A stretch of DNA of 64,000 nt from Lysobacter enzymogenes (GTDB lineage Bacteria; Pseudomonadota; Gammaproteobacteria; Xanthomonadales; Xanthomonadaceae). Position numbers and translations under genes: made by a program. Below are positions 27,159-35,981 of this stretch, one piece after another (the first letter of the stretch is position 1; each line of letters begins with the position of its first letter). Where the stretch lies: NCBI RefSeq assembly GCF_023617245.1, contig NZ_CP067396.1, forward strand, positions 5,421,001-5,485,000. The letters run 5' to 3'. The notes below the pieces were generated by a model. That model searched no databases and was not told the DNA's origin. It saw only the letters and a program-made list of their open reading frames with translations.

Positions 27159-27705
27159 CGAGCAGCGCACGCAGGCGTTCGCGCGCCTGTTGCCACAGCC
27201 GTTGCGACGAGCGCAGCGGCAGGCCCAGCGCGAGCGCCGTCTCCTCTTCGCTGAGCCCGGCGAACAAGCGGCATTCCAGTACCCGCACCAGGCGCTCGTC
27301 GACGTCGCCGAGACGCTTGAGCGCGGCGTCGATCATCACCATTTCCTCGGCCTCCGAATACGCCATGCGTGCGGCGTCGAGATCGGCCTTGCCCAGCGTG
27401 GTATGCGATTGCCCGCCGCCGCGCTTGTCGGCGATGCGGTCGCGCGCATGGTTGATCAGCAGCTGGCGCATCGCCGTCGCCGCGACCGACAGGAAGTGGG
27501 CGCGGCTCTCGATGCCGTCGGCGCCGCCGCGGTCCAGGCGCAGATAGCAGTCGTGCACCAGCGCGGTGACGTCCTGTCCGCCCGATCCGACGCTGGCGCG
27601 GCGCGCCAGCCGCTTGAGGTCGGCGTACAGCAGCTGCACCACCCGATCCCAGGCGGCGCCGTCGCCAGCGCGCGCCTGCCCGAGCAGGACGGTGATTTCG
27701 CCCAT
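27151..27705 (-). CDS. ECF-type RNA polymerase sigma factor
   Basis: 184 residues from MGEITVLLGQARAGD at 27705. Region 2 (WDRVVQLLYADLKRLARR, DVTALVHDCYLRL) and region 4 (LVRVLECRLFAGLSEEETAL with a helix-turn-helix SSQRLWQQARERLR) are recognisable, close to the TIGR02999 group common in Xanthomonadaceae. No anti-sigma gene is adjacent; instead its stop overlaps the start of the membrane kinase gene, so the kinase probably controls it. It is divergent from the secreted-protease operon starting at 28055, a possible target. Confidence 0.9.
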   Translation of the reverse strand: MGEITVLLGQARAGDGAAWDRVVQLLYADLKRLARRASVGSGGQDVTALVHDCYLRLDRGGADGIESRAHFLSVAATAMRQLLINHARDRIADKRGGGQSHTTLGKADLDAARMAYSEAEEMVMIDAALKRLGDVDERLVRVLECRLFAGLSEEETALALGLPLRSSQRLWQQARERLRALLDA

Positions 27706-28054
27706 GGTTGAAGCGCCTCGTTGGATTCTGCGCGGCGGCCGGTGCGGTTGCCCGCGCCGCGGCGGCCGCCCCCTGCGGCCGTCGCCCGCCTTCGCATCGC
27801 GAGGATCAAAGTGCCATCGGCCGCAATCCACGCTGCATGATTTTTGCGGTCGGAATAGCCAAAAGGCAAACGTTCATCGCAGATTTTCTTGATGCGATGC
27901 AGCAAGCGCCGATCGGTGGCGGGAATTCGCTCCGCACCGGGTGAATTGACTACGACACGCCGTCGCGCGGCCGAAACGCTTTCGGCCGCCGCGGCCGGCG
28001 AACGTCGGCGATGCGCTGTCGCATCGCACAAAACCCAACCCTGGCGGAGAACGA
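27706..28054. other. divergent regulatory region between sigma/kinase and protease operons
   Basis: About 350 bp. The A/T-rich centre 27838-27895 (GATTTTTGCGGTCGGAATAG and AGATTTTCTTGATGCGATG) is the most likely promoter area. No gene seen; no consensus ECF promoter could be fixed by eye. Confidence 0.4.
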
Positions 28055-28795
28055 ATGATGAAAGTCGGTTACATGAGGACGGCGCTGTGGGCGCCGGCCG
28101 TGGCGCTTGGCCTGTGCGCGGCGGCGGCGCTGCCGGCGGCCGCGCAAAACATCGGCGCGGGCAAGGTCGCGTTGCGCGACCAGTCCAGCCTCGGCCTGCG
28201 CGTGGCGGCCGAACAGGGCCTGCGCACGATGATGCGGGAGATGAGCAGCGGCCATGCCGCCAACGCCAAGCTGCCCGATGGCTTCCCGATCGCCGCGGCG
28301 ACCTACGGCGACCTGCGCGCGCTCTCGCTCGGCGCTGGCTTCGAGGTCAATACGGTCGATCCGGCCGCGCTGATGTACGCCAACGGCAACGCCGACCTGA
28401 GCCGCTTCGCGCGCAGCACCGACACCTGGAAGTTCGTGATCCTGTCCGCCGGAAAGCCGGTCGGCCTGCTCGACATGAACCGGGTCGACGGCCGCTGGCA
28501 GGCCGTCGGCGCGGGCGCGTCCGCGCTCGCCGCCGACCTGGTCGCCGCCGCGCCGGCCACCGGCGACGGCTCGTTCCGCTTCGTGCGCATCTACCAAGCC
28601 ACCTCCGACCTGATCGAAGTGCGCAGCGCCGGCGAGCGCTCGCGGTTCGTGCCGATGCCCTCGGCGCGGCGCTCGCTCGCACTGTCCGCCGACGCCAAGA
28701 GCGCGGCCGGCGCCGAGCAGGCGCTGAGCAGCGAAGACCTGCTGCCGGCGCTGCAAGCGGCCGTGCGCGGCAACCTGCAGCGCGGCCAGCGCTGA
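28055..28795 (+). CDS. secreted partner protein of the papain-like protease
   Basis: 246 residues, exported by a signal peptide (TALWAPAVALGLCAAAALPA, cleavage near AAA-QN). The mature protein (VAAEQGLRTMMREMSSGHAA, TDTWKFVILSAGKPVGLLDM, GSFRFVRIYQATSDLIEV) has no recognised domain. It lies 29 bp upstream of the papain-like protease gene on the same strand, so it may be a chaperone, inhibitor or regulator of that enzyme (inference). Start at 28055 follows GGAG; a second Met (MKVGYM) one codon later is equally possible. Confidence 0.7.
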   Translation: MMKVGYMRTALWAPAVALGLCAAAALPAAAQNIGAGKVALRDQSSLGLRVAAEQGLRTMMREMSSGHAANAKLPDGFPIAAATYGDLRALSLGAGFEVNTVDPAALMYANGNADLSRFARSTDTWKFVILSAGKPVGLLDMNRVDGRWQAVGAGASALAADLVAAAPATGDGSFRFVRIYQATSDLIEVRSAGERSRFVPMPSARRSLALSADAKSAAGAEQALSSEDLLPALQAAVRGNLQRGQR

Positions 28796-28824
28796 CCGAC
28801 CGAACCGAACTGCGGAGCCCTTCG

Positions 28825-29370
28825 ATGAACCTCAAGAACAAACTGTCCACCGCCGCGCTGCTGGCGCTGGCCGCGCTCGGCACCGCCTCGGCCGGCGTGC
28901 TCAACGTTCCGCTGTACAAGCAGGAACACAGCAACTGGTGCTGGGCGGCGTCGGCCTCGATGATCATGAGCTACCACGGCAAGTGGGTCACCCAGTGCTC
29001 GATGGCGAACTATTCCTTCGGCATCAACTACGCCTGCGGCAACAACACCTTCTACTGGAACAGCTACGCCAATCAGGGCAACTGGAACTACGACGTCGAC
29101 GATGCGATGAACTACTTCTGGGGCAGCCAGCGCTTCTACCAGCAGAACGGCTACCTGAGCCAAGCCAACCTGAAAGCGCGCATCGACGCGAACAAGCCCT
29201 TCATCATGTCCTGGCGCTGGAGCAGCGGCGGCGCCCACGACGTGGTGGTGACCGGCTACTCCGGCAACTACGTCTACTTCAACGATCCCTGGGACGGCAG
29301 CTACACCCGGACCTACGCCGCGACCGTGTCGGCGACGGACCGGCAGTGGGAGGATTCGCTGCTGCAGTAG
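28825..29370 (+). CDS. secreted papain-like cysteine protease
   Basis: 181 residues. A signal peptide (KLSTAALLALAALGTASA-GV) is followed directly by the protease domain: catalytic Cys in HSNWCWAASASMIM, His in SSGGAHDVVVTGYSG, and the Asn/Asp in YFNDPWDGSYTR. This order and spacing match papain-like C39/C70 (AvrRpt2-type) folds. Three further Cys (VTQCSMAN, YACGNN) may stabilise it. There is no propeptide, so activity could be held back by the co-encoded upstream protein. Secreted or periplasmic; substrate unknown. Confidence 0.88.
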   Translation: MNLKNKLSTAALLALAALGTASAGVLNVPLYKQEHSNWCWAASASMIMSYHGKWVTQCSMANYSFGINYACGNNTFYWNSYANQGNWNYDVDDAMNYFWGSQRFYQQNGYLSQANLKARIDANKPFIMSWRWSSGGAHDVVVTGYSGNYVYFNDPWDGSYTRTYAATVSATDRQWEDSLLQ

Positions 29371-29601
29371 CCGCCTCGCGCGCGTTTGCGCGTGTTCGCG
29401 TTCGCGGCGATGCGGCCGGCTCGGCTTCAGCCGCGGCCCGCACTGCGATCCGGCGCGGTTACATCCGTCAAGGCGGCGAACGCGACCACCGGGCACGATC
29501 AGCAGCGACATCGCCACGGCAATCCCCGCCTCGGCCGCGACCGCATGGTCCAACGCCCTCGTCTCGAACCCGCCCAGCAGGAACGGCCGTCGGTGGAGTC
29601 G
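29371..29601. other. convergent intergenic region
   Basis: About 230 bp between the cysteine protease and the chitinase terminator, no gene seen. Confidence 0.5.
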
Positions 29602-29630
29602 AAAAAAACCGGCGCCCATCAAGGGCGCCG
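29602..29630 (-). terminator. rho-independent terminator of the chitinase gene
   Basis: Read leftward: CGGCGCCC, loop TTGAT, GGGCGCCG, then a run of seven T after one G. It lies 54 bp past the chitinase stop codon. Confidence 0.9.
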
Positions 29631-29683
29631 GGTAGTAAGGAGTCGCGGGGCAAGCGAACAGCCTCGCGGCTTTTCGCTGCCCC

Positions 29684-31480
29684 TCAGGGCAAGGTATTCA
29701 ACGTCGCCCGCACCGGCTTGGAGAAGTTGAAGCCATCGCGCCGGTCCCAGTTGATCGACCAGGTCATGACGCCGCGGAAGGTCGGATAGGCCTGCTGCGG
29801 CCGGATGGTTCCGCAGTTCTGCAAGCGCGTCAGGCAGTTCAGGGCATTGGCGATCGTGGCCGACGACGCCTGTCCGCTGTTGGCCGAGGACGGGCCCGAG
29901 GGCAGTCCGAGCGCGACCTGGTCCGGCCGCAGGCCGTTGAAGACGACGCCGGTGTTGTTGTTGGTCCTGAAGCCCTCGATCAGCATCAGGCTGGCGCCGA
30001 CCAGCATGTCGACCGAACCTTCGGCCAAGCCGTTCTGGCTGTACGGCGTATAGAGCGCGCCGTTGTTGTAGTACTGCACGTGGATCAGGTCGAGCTCCTG
30101 GCGCAGCCCGTCGATGATCGGCAGATAGGCGCCCCAGATCCCGCTGTACGCGGTAAAGCCGCCCTGCACATACGGGTGCTCGGGCGCCATCGACAGATAG
30201 AACGACGGACCGATGCGCGTGCTGAGCTGCTTGACCGCCGTGACCAGGTTGGTCTGCACGGCCGCTCCGTGGTACACGCCCGCGCCGCTTTCCAGGTCGA
30301 TGTCGACGCCGTCGAAACCGTAGTAGCGGATCAGGTCCTCCATGCTGTTGACGAAGTTGGCCACCTGGGTCGCGTTGTTCAAGGTCACCGTGCCGTTCTG
30401 GCCGCCGAGCGACAGCACGACCTTCTTGCCCTTCGCGCGCGCCGCGGCGACGTCGGCCTTGAACTGCGCTTCGGTTCCGGCGCCCGGATCGACCGTGAAG
30501 CTGACCGCGCCGTTGCCCGCGTCGTCGCCGAACGCGACCACGATGACGTCGAAGTCGTTGGAGACCTGGCTGATCGGGATCGTGGGACCGGACGGATTGG
30601 TGAAGTTGTGCCAGTACCCGACCAGCGCATGCCGCGGCAGCGTGTTGTCGCCGCCGCCGGCGCCGGTGGTCGCGCTGATCTGCGCGCCTTGCACCGAGGC
30701 GTTGCCGGCGTTGTCGCGCGCGCGCACGTGGTAGTTGTAGGCAGTGGATGCGGTCAGGCCGGTGTCGCTGAAAGACGTGCCGGCGGGCGAGCCGACCAGC
30801 GTGCCGTTGCGATAGACGTCGTAGCCGGCGACGCCGCTGCCGCCCGCGTTGTCGGTGGAAGCGTTCCAGCTCAGATTGACGCTGGACGAGGTCACCGAGG
30901 CCGCGGCCAGTCCGGCCGGCACGCTGGGCGGGGTGGTGTCGGGCGTCCCGGCATTGACGGTGATGTTGGCCGCCGCGGAGGTGGTGGTGGCGCCCTCGTT
31001 GTCGGTGGCGACCGCGGTGATCGCGTAGCTGCCCGCGGCCGCATTGCTCCAACTCGCGCTATAGGGCGCGGTGGTATCGACGCCCAGCGAGGTGCCGCCG
31101 CGGAAGAACTGCACCTGGGCGACGCTGCCGTTGGCGTCGGCCGCATTCGCCGTGATGGCGATGGTGGCGCCCGCGGTGAAGCTCGCGCCGTTCGCCGGCG
31201 CGGTCAACGCCACTGTCGGCGGCGTATTGCCGCCCGCGCTGCAGGCGCCCAGGTCCTGGTAGTAGCCGCAGCTGGGGCAGTGCGTGGGCGGCGTGTTCCA
31301 GATCGACGTGGTCGCCTGATACAGCCGCCCCTGATAGACCAGCTTGTTGCCCGCGCTATAGATGGTCGACGCGTTCCATTCGGCGATTCCCGTGCAGCTG
31401 GCGCTCTGCGCGTGCGCGGGCGACAGCCCGGCCGTCAGCAAAACGCCGGACAGCAAGAATCCTGCCACTCTGATGCTCAT
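29684..31480 (-). CDS. secreted modular chitinase (CBM5/12, Ig-like, FN3, GH18)
   Basis: 598 residues. Signal peptide to about residue 24 (PAHA-QS); a carbohydrate-binding module of the CBM5/12 type (about 28-80; WNASTIYSAGNKLVYQGRLY and CPSCGYYQDLG); an Ig-like linker domain (about 87-178); a fibronectin III domain (about 184-272; SVNLSWNASTDNAG); and a GH18 catalytic domain (about 282-596). The GH18 signature DGVDIDLE is intact around 388-396 with the catalytic Glu, and MAPEHPY and GVMTWSINWDRR line the cleft. It hydrolyses chitin outside the cell, fitting a fungus- or arthropod-degrading Lysobacter lifestyle. Single gene with its own terminator. Confidence 0.96.
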   Translation of the reverse strand: MSIRVAGFLLSGVLLTAGLSPAHAQSASCTGIAEWNASTIYSAGNKLVYQGRLYQATTSIWNTPPTHCPSCGYYQDLGACSAGGNTPPTVALTAPANGASFTAGATIAITANAADANGSVAQVQFFRGGTSLGVDTTAPYSASWSNAAAGSYAITAVATDNEGATTTSAAANITVNAGTPDTTPPSVPAGLAAASVTSSSVNLSWNASTDNAGGSGVAGYDVYRNGTLVGSPAGTSFSDTGLTASTAYNYHVRARDNAGNASVQGAQISATTGAGGGDNTLPRHALVGYWHNFTNPSGPTIPISQVSNDFDVIVVAFGDDAGNGAVSFTVDPGAGTEAQFKADVAAARAKGKKVVLSLGGQNGTVTLNNATQVANFVNSMEDLIRYYGFDGVDIDLESGAGVYHGAAVQTNLVTAVKQLSTRIGPSFYLSMAPEHPYVQGGFTAYSGIWGAYLPIIDGLRQELDLIHVQYYNNGALYTPYSQNGLAEGSVDMLVGASLMLIEGFRTNNNTGVVFNGLRPDQVALGLPSGPSSANSGQASSATIANALNCLTRLQNCGTIRPQQAYPTFRGVMTWSINWDRRDGFNFSKPVRATLNTLP

Positions 31481-31792
31481 TAGGTTGGTTCTCCAGGTGC
31501 CTGGTGGATAGGGAAGGAGGCCGGTGCGGACGCACCAGCCTTTTCATGCCACGCGGCAAACCTGCTGCGGCGCGGCCTTCCCCCCAGAGAACAATGACGA
31601 CAGTCGCGCGGTCGGTTGCCGATCCGCGCGGTGCGCCGCATGCGTGTGCGGCGCTATTGGACGCTGCCGACTGTGGTGCGCGGCGATCCGGGTGTCAAGT
31701 TGTCCCACTTTCGATTAATGCGGCGACCGTCACGCTGCGAAATATGCGCTGAGGACGCATCGCCAACGGGCCAGGGGCAAGCGGCCGCCGGC
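31481..31792. other. intergenic region upstream of the chitinase gene
   Basis: About 310 bp between two leftward genes; should hold the chitinase promoter. The part 31670-31750 is A/T-richer. No gene seen. Confidence 0.4.
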
Positions 31793-32725
31793 TCAGTAGC
31801 GCGGTATCGACGCATCCACGTCCGCGGCCCAGGCGTCGATGCCGCCTTCGACAGCGTAGACGTCGCGATGACCCAGCTGGACGAGGTGCTGGGCGCCATG
31901 CCAGCACCGGTCGCCGCGGTGACACAGGACCGCCAGCGGCGCCTGCGGCGGCAGGTTGCGGATCGCGTGCGTGCCTTCGTCCAGAGACAGGAACGGCAAG
32001 GACAGCCGAGCCAGGGCGCGTTCGTCCTCGCGGCGCAGGTCGACGACGGTCAGCGTTCCCGCGCGAACGCGGGCGTCCGCCTCGGCCGGCGAGATCCAGC
32101 GCACCGGCTTGGGCACGGGCGCGCGCGGATGGCTGAGCAGCAAACTGGGGCCGCGCTCGACATCCTGCCAGTCGATGGACAGCCCGTCGGCGCGGCGCGC
32201 GCTGGCGAGATCGAACTGCAACGCGACGCCATCCACTTCGGCGGCGATGGCGTCCTTCCTGCGCGGACCGAAACGCAGGCTGCCGCGGAACTGCGGATCG
32301 ACCTCGATGTCCACCACCGTGCCCTCGCCTTTGCCGCGAACGACGCCGCGCAGGAACTCGGCGGCGGCCGCGGTCAAGCGCACCGTGGGCGGCGTGCGAT
32401 CCGGCGCGGGCAGCCCCAGCGCGGCGTGCAGTTCGTCGGCGCCGGCCATGCGCTCGACCGCGTCGCTGTCGCCGAGCGGCTTTCCGTCGAGATACAGCTG
32501 CGGTATGGCCTGCAAGCCGCCGTAGGCCTTGATGTGTTCGCGAAGCGTCGCGTCGCGGGACACGTCGACGTGCGCATAGTCGAGCCCAAGGCCGTCGAGC
32601 AGATGGCAGATCGTGTGCGAGAAGAAACGCTCCGGCGCATCGGGCGTCGCGTTCATGAAAACCACGAGTCGATGGGCGCGCAACAGGGTTTCGATGCGCT
32701 GGCGGGCGTCGGCGGATAGAGTCAT
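31793..32725 (-). CDS. glutaredoxin-like/A-type carrier-like/rhodanese fusion lacking the CGFS motif
   Basis: 310 residues with three domains, an arrangement known in Xanthomonadaceae Grx4-type proteins. Domain 1 (1-105) is a monothiol glutaredoxin fold, with AIPQLYLDGKPLGDSD and the glutathione-binding Lys-Ala-Tyr region, but the active-site loop reads ATPDAPERFFSH, so the CGFS cysteine is replaced by Arg. Domain 2 (about 110-205) resembles A-type Fe-S carriers (RLTAAAAEFLRGVV, GLSIDWQDVERGPSLLLSHP) but has none of their three Cys. Domain 3 (about 208-310) is a rhodanese with its Cys in VLCHRGDRC (about 268). Fe-S transfer is therefore unlikely; a sulfurtransferase role remains possible. Confidence 0.88.
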   Translation of the reverse strand: MTLSADARQRIETLLRAHRLVVFMNATPDAPERFFSHTICHLLDGLGLDYAHVDVSRDATLREHIKAYGGLQAIPQLYLDGKPLGDSDAVERMAGADELHAALGLPAPDRTPPTVRLTAAAAEFLRGVVRGKGEGTVVDIEVDPQFRGSLRFGPRRKDAIAAEVDGVALQFDLASARRADGLSIDWQDVERGPSLLLSHPRAPVPKPVRWISPAEADARVRAGTLTVVDLRREDERALARLSLPFLSLDEGTHAIRNLPPQAPLAVLCHRGDRCWHGAQHLVQLGHRDVYAVEGGIDAWAADVDASIPRY

Positions 32726-32936
32726 CGTGAAGGGCGACAATGGAGGGAATGGGTTCGATACAGCCGACGCACTCACGCCAGGCGAAGGTCGCTGGACGCT
32801 TCGGCAGCGCCGATGCTGCCCAGGCTCTGCCTCGAATGCTGGCGTGCCGCTCGCGGCGGAGGCGGAACCGACGGCCAGTCCCCTGGTCTTCGCCGCGGAA
32901 CCATGCTGTCATAAGCCGCATCGAAAGGAAGCAACG

Positions 32937-33536
32937 ATGAAGCATTTCGCGCACATCGCCGTACTGGCGTTATTGGCGGTCGCCGCACCCGGCTACGCCG
33001 CGCAGGAGCGGCCCGATGCCAAGGATCGCAAGGCCGACGCGGCCGACAGCAGCGCATCGGCTCCCGCGGCCGACAGCGACCGGCTGGTACCGAACGAAGT
33101 GTCCGGCGACGACTGCGCCGCGGATGCGCGCATCGGCGTCGCGCCGGACGAACCGATGCGCCGGCTCCACGTCCGCCTGTGCGAAGCGCAGGTGCAACCG
33201 GCCTACCGCGCGCGTTGCGGCGAATCGGCCAGGGAGCTGGACTCGATCCCGTTCGTCACCGACCACTGCGGATCGCTTGACGAGCCGGTGGAGGTGGCCC
33301 TGGGCGGGCGCTCGTATCGGCTGCGCCGCATCGGCGCGGAGCCCGCCGCGGGCGCGCCGCGGCTGGCGGGAACGTTCGCCGGCGACGGCTTGCGCATGCA
33401 GGTGAAGCCCGGACGGGTGATCCAGCAGCGCGTGGAAGACGGCGAGCCCATCGGCATCGAACAGGAAGTGACCGTGACCCTCCGCCTCGACGGCGCCAAG
33501 CGCACGTTGCCCGCGGTGTACTCGGACGGCCCGTGA
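32937..33536 (+). CDS. secreted protein of unknown function
   Basis: 199 residues. The ATG at 32937 follows GAAAGGAAG and opens a signal peptide (HIAVLALLAVAAPGYA-AQ). A charged low-complexity stretch (DRKADAADSSASAPAADSDR) precedes a domain with four Cys (DDCAADAR, HVRLCEAQV, YRARCGES, TDHCGSLD) and a beta-rich end (VTVTLRLDGAKRTLPAVYSD). No family recognised. Divergent from the glutaredoxin fusion and 58 bp upstream of the DUF4087 gene, possibly co-transcribed with it. Confidence 0.65.
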   Translation: MKHFAHIAVLALLAVAAPGYAAQERPDAKDRKADAADSSASAPAADSDRLVPNEVSGDDCAADARIGVAPDEPMRRLHVRLCEAQVQPAYRARCGESARELDSIPFVTDHCGSLDEPVEVALGGRSYRLRRIGAEPAAGAPRLAGTFAGDGLRMQVKPGRVIQQRVEDGEPIGIEQEVTVTLRLDGAKRTLPAVYSDGP

Positions 33537-33594
33537 CCGTCGAAGCCTGCGCGGCCGCTGCGCGGCATCGCGCCTGCAACCAGGACCGATCCGC

Positions 33595-33984
33595 ATGAGC
33601 CTTCGAACGAACATCGCCGCCATCGCCGCGCTGCTCCTGGCGTTCGGCACCGTCGTCGCCGCGACGCCTTCCGGCGCCGAGCTGCGTTGCGGCTGGTTCG
33701 ACAATCCGACCCCGGGCAACGCCTCTCTGTACGATCGCGATGGCGAATGGACGATCGCCATCCAGGGCGGCTATCAAGCCAAGGGCGACTGGCCGCCGGA
33801 GTATCCGCCGGGACAGTGGCGCGCGACGAACGCCGGCCGCCATGGCTATGGCTGCGCCTGCTTCAACGTGCGGGTCGACGCCGAGGAAAAGAACATCCTG
33901 GAGATCTTCTCGTCCAAGGCGCGGCCGCTGTCGGCGTGCCGCAAGGACCCCGCCTTGAAGGGGATCGAGCGGCGCTTTCTGTGA
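33595..33984 (+). CDS. DUF4087 family secreted protein
   Basis: 129 residues with a signal peptide (TNIAAIAALLLAFGTVVAA-TP). The mature part carries the DUF4087 hallmarks: LRCGWFDNPTPGNASLYDRD, EWTIAIQGGYQAKG, ATNAGRHGYGCACFNVRVD and SACRKD. The family is short, periplasmic or secreted, and without known function; four conserved Cys probably pair. Length is normal. Same strand as the preceding secreted-protein gene. Confidence 0.9.
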   Translation: MSLRTNIAAIAALLLAFGTVVAATPSGAELRCGWFDNPTPGNASLYDRDGEWTIAIQGGYQAKGDWPPEYPPGQWRATNAGRHGYGCACFNVRVDAEEKNILEIFSSKARPLSACRKDPALKGIERRFL

Positions 33985-34066
33985 TCGACGCGACGACCGG
34001 GGATTCTCGGTCTGGAAAGATTGCGCGGCCCCGGGGGCGTGGGCCCCGCGCGATCGCCGCGCATCG

Positions 34067-34090
34067 CCCGGAAGCGAGAACGCTTCCGGG
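34067..34090. terminator. perfect hairpin between convergent genes
   Basis: CCCGGAAGCG, loop AGAA, CGCTTCCGGG. It lies between the DUF4087 gene and the leftward lipoprotein gene and probably ends both transcripts, though no U-run follows. Confidence 0.45.
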
Positions 34091-34102
34091 CTGGCGCCTT
34101 GG

Positions 34103-35863
34103 CTAATACACCAGATATTCCAGACGTTTCGCGCTCAACTCCGCAGCCGATTCGTTGCGCACGTCGGCACTGAAGCCTTGCCCCGTCAGGGTGTCCCGGT
34201 TGATCAGGAAGCTGAAGATGCTCGGCCCCTGGCCTTGGCTGTTCCTGGGATATTGCGCGTTGCCGTGGCAGCCCATGCATCCGCCCATCACCAACTTGTC
34301 GGAGTTCGGAGGCAGCTTCTTCACGCCCAGGATGCTCGGCAGCCCGCGCTTGGCCAGCAAGGTGAATTGCTTCTGTTCGGGATCGGGATCCTTGACGCCG
34401 CCCTTAAACAACTGGATGCCGGGCTGGCTGCTCTCGATCACGATGTTCGCCAGGTAAAAGTCCTGGGTCAGCGGATCGGGCTTGGCCGGCGTGACCGAGC
34501 TGTCCTCGTTGGTGGGCAACACCTGCAGCCCGACGAGACGGTAGTAGCGCCACACCGAGTCCTTGAACGCGGGCGAGCCGGCCATGGCTTGCTGGACTTC
34601 GTTGTTGACGTCATAGACCGCGCTGGTCGCCACCGGCGGATTCTGGACCTTGATCGGCCCCGAGAACCCGTCGGGGATGGTGTATTGCCCGGGAACGACG
34701 GCGTAGCCGTGGGCGCTGTCCACCGGGCCCGCCAACGGCAGCGTTACCGCGGTCCGGTTGGATCCGGAATTGAGGATGGCGGTCGGCCGGGTCCCCGACG
34801 GCACCGACGAATCGTATTGCATCGTGTCGTAGAGGTTGATGAGGTACAACCCGGTGTCTTTGTTGTCCGGCGTGGTCAGGCTGTCCACCTGTTCGAAGGT
34901 GGTGTAGACGAACGTCGGGTAGTTTTCCATCTTGCGCAGGATGTGCAGGCCGACCAGACCGAAGGTCGCCACCCGCGCCTGGGTCACGCCATTTTCCTTG
35001 TAGTAGTACAAGGCCTCGGCCGTGTGATAGCGGCCGGACGCGATCAAGGCGGGCGTCATTTCCCGCCAGGCCGACTTGACCTCCACGGACTCCGCCTGGT
35101 TCGTCGCGTTGGGCGGCAGTTCCAGCGAAGCCGGAGGATTGCCGGCGTTGTAGATGGATTTTATGTAGTCGTACTCGACGGGGTTCACCTTGGCCTGGAA
35201 CAGGATGATGTGATCGTCCTGCGGATTGGCCGACGGCGTGTTGCCGTTTTTCGGGAAGAAGATCTGGTTCTGGCCGATCTGGCTATTTTCGTCGAGATTG
35301 TTGAAGCGCGCATCGGACGACGCCACCTTCAGATTCGCCTGGAAAACGTACTCGGGATCCAGGGTGGCCAGGTTCCCTCTGGGCGCCGCGCCCGCGGGGA
35401 ACAGCTCGGACCGGTGGGCGAAGGTTTCCCAGACCAGCTGGTTGCTGCTGAAGTTGGAAGCGGCGGTCGTGCCGCTCTGATAGAAGTCGCTGGCGCCGGA
35501 TGCGGCGAAGTTGCGGGTCGGATCGATGCTCCCGCGCACCACCGGAGACTTGCCCGCGGCATCGACGCCGTTCTTCTGCGCCGGGGAATTGAAGTGGATG
35601 AACTGCCGCCAGGCGAAGCGTGCGTATTGCGCGTGGGTGATGTTGGGGTTGTAGGGGTCGTAGTTGTACGCCGGCGGGGCCGCGGGCAACGCCGCCGGCG
35701 TCGCGGTCAGGTCGGCCGCCGTGATCGGCGCGCCGCCCGGAAACGGCGTTGCCTGGTCCTTGGAGATCGATGAAGCGGCGACTACGGGTTCTGTCTTCGT
35801 GCATGCCGCGGACATCGCCAGCGCGCTGGCGAGCGCGCCGAACATAACGATCCTGGTCTTCAT
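34103..35863 (-). CDS. large lipoprotein with C-terminal CxxCH haem-binding motif
   Basis: 586 residues. A lipobox (LASALAMSAACTKT) predicts a lipid-anchored envelope protein. The long middle domain (YARFAWRQFIHFNSPAQK, LVWETFAHRSELF, IILFQAKVNPVEYDYI, LVGLHILRKMENYPTFVYTT) belongs to an uncharacterised group of secreted bacterial proteins. Near the end MGGCMGCHGNAQ supplies one CxxCH, the c-type haem attachment site, followed by FSFLINRD. A cytochrome-like redox role in the periplasm is inferred. Full length. A small beta-rich protein gene lies 118 bp upstream on the same strand. Confidence 0.82.
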   Translation of the reverse strand: MKTRIVMFGALASALAMSAACTKTEPVVAASSISKDQATPFPGGAPITAADLTATPAALPAAPPAYNYDPYNPNITHAQYARFAWRQFIHFNSPAQKNGVDAAGKSPVVRGSIDPTRNFAASGASDFYQSGTTAASNFSSNQLVWETFAHRSELFPAGAAPRGNLATLDPEYVFQANLKVASSDARFNNLDENSQIGQNQIFFPKNGNTPSANPQDDHIILFQAKVNPVEYDYIKSIYNAGNPPASLELPPNATNQAESVEVKSAWREMTPALIASGRYHTAEALYYYKENGVTQARVATFGLVGLHILRKMENYPTFVYTTFEQVDSLTTPDNKDTGLYLINLYDTMQYDSSVPSGTRPTAILNSGSNRTAVTLPLAGPVDSAHGYAVVPGQYTIPDGFSGPIKVQNPPVATSAVYDVNNEVQQAMAGSPAFKDSVWRYYRLVGLQVLPTNEDSSVTPAKPDPLTQDFYLANIVIESSQPGIQLFKGGVKDPDPEQKQFTLLAKRGLPSILGVKKLPPNSDKLVMGGCMGCHGNAQYPRNSQGQGPSIFSFLINRDTLTGQGFSADVRNESAAELSAKRLEYLVY

Positions 35864-35981
35864 TGCCGCACTCCGTCATTGGTGCGCCGCGTGACGAATC
35901 CACGCGATCCATCGCGGCAGCCATGGGAATTCATGAGCGATCGGGCCGCTCCCAACTCGGTGGGGAACGGGATGGAGGCGG

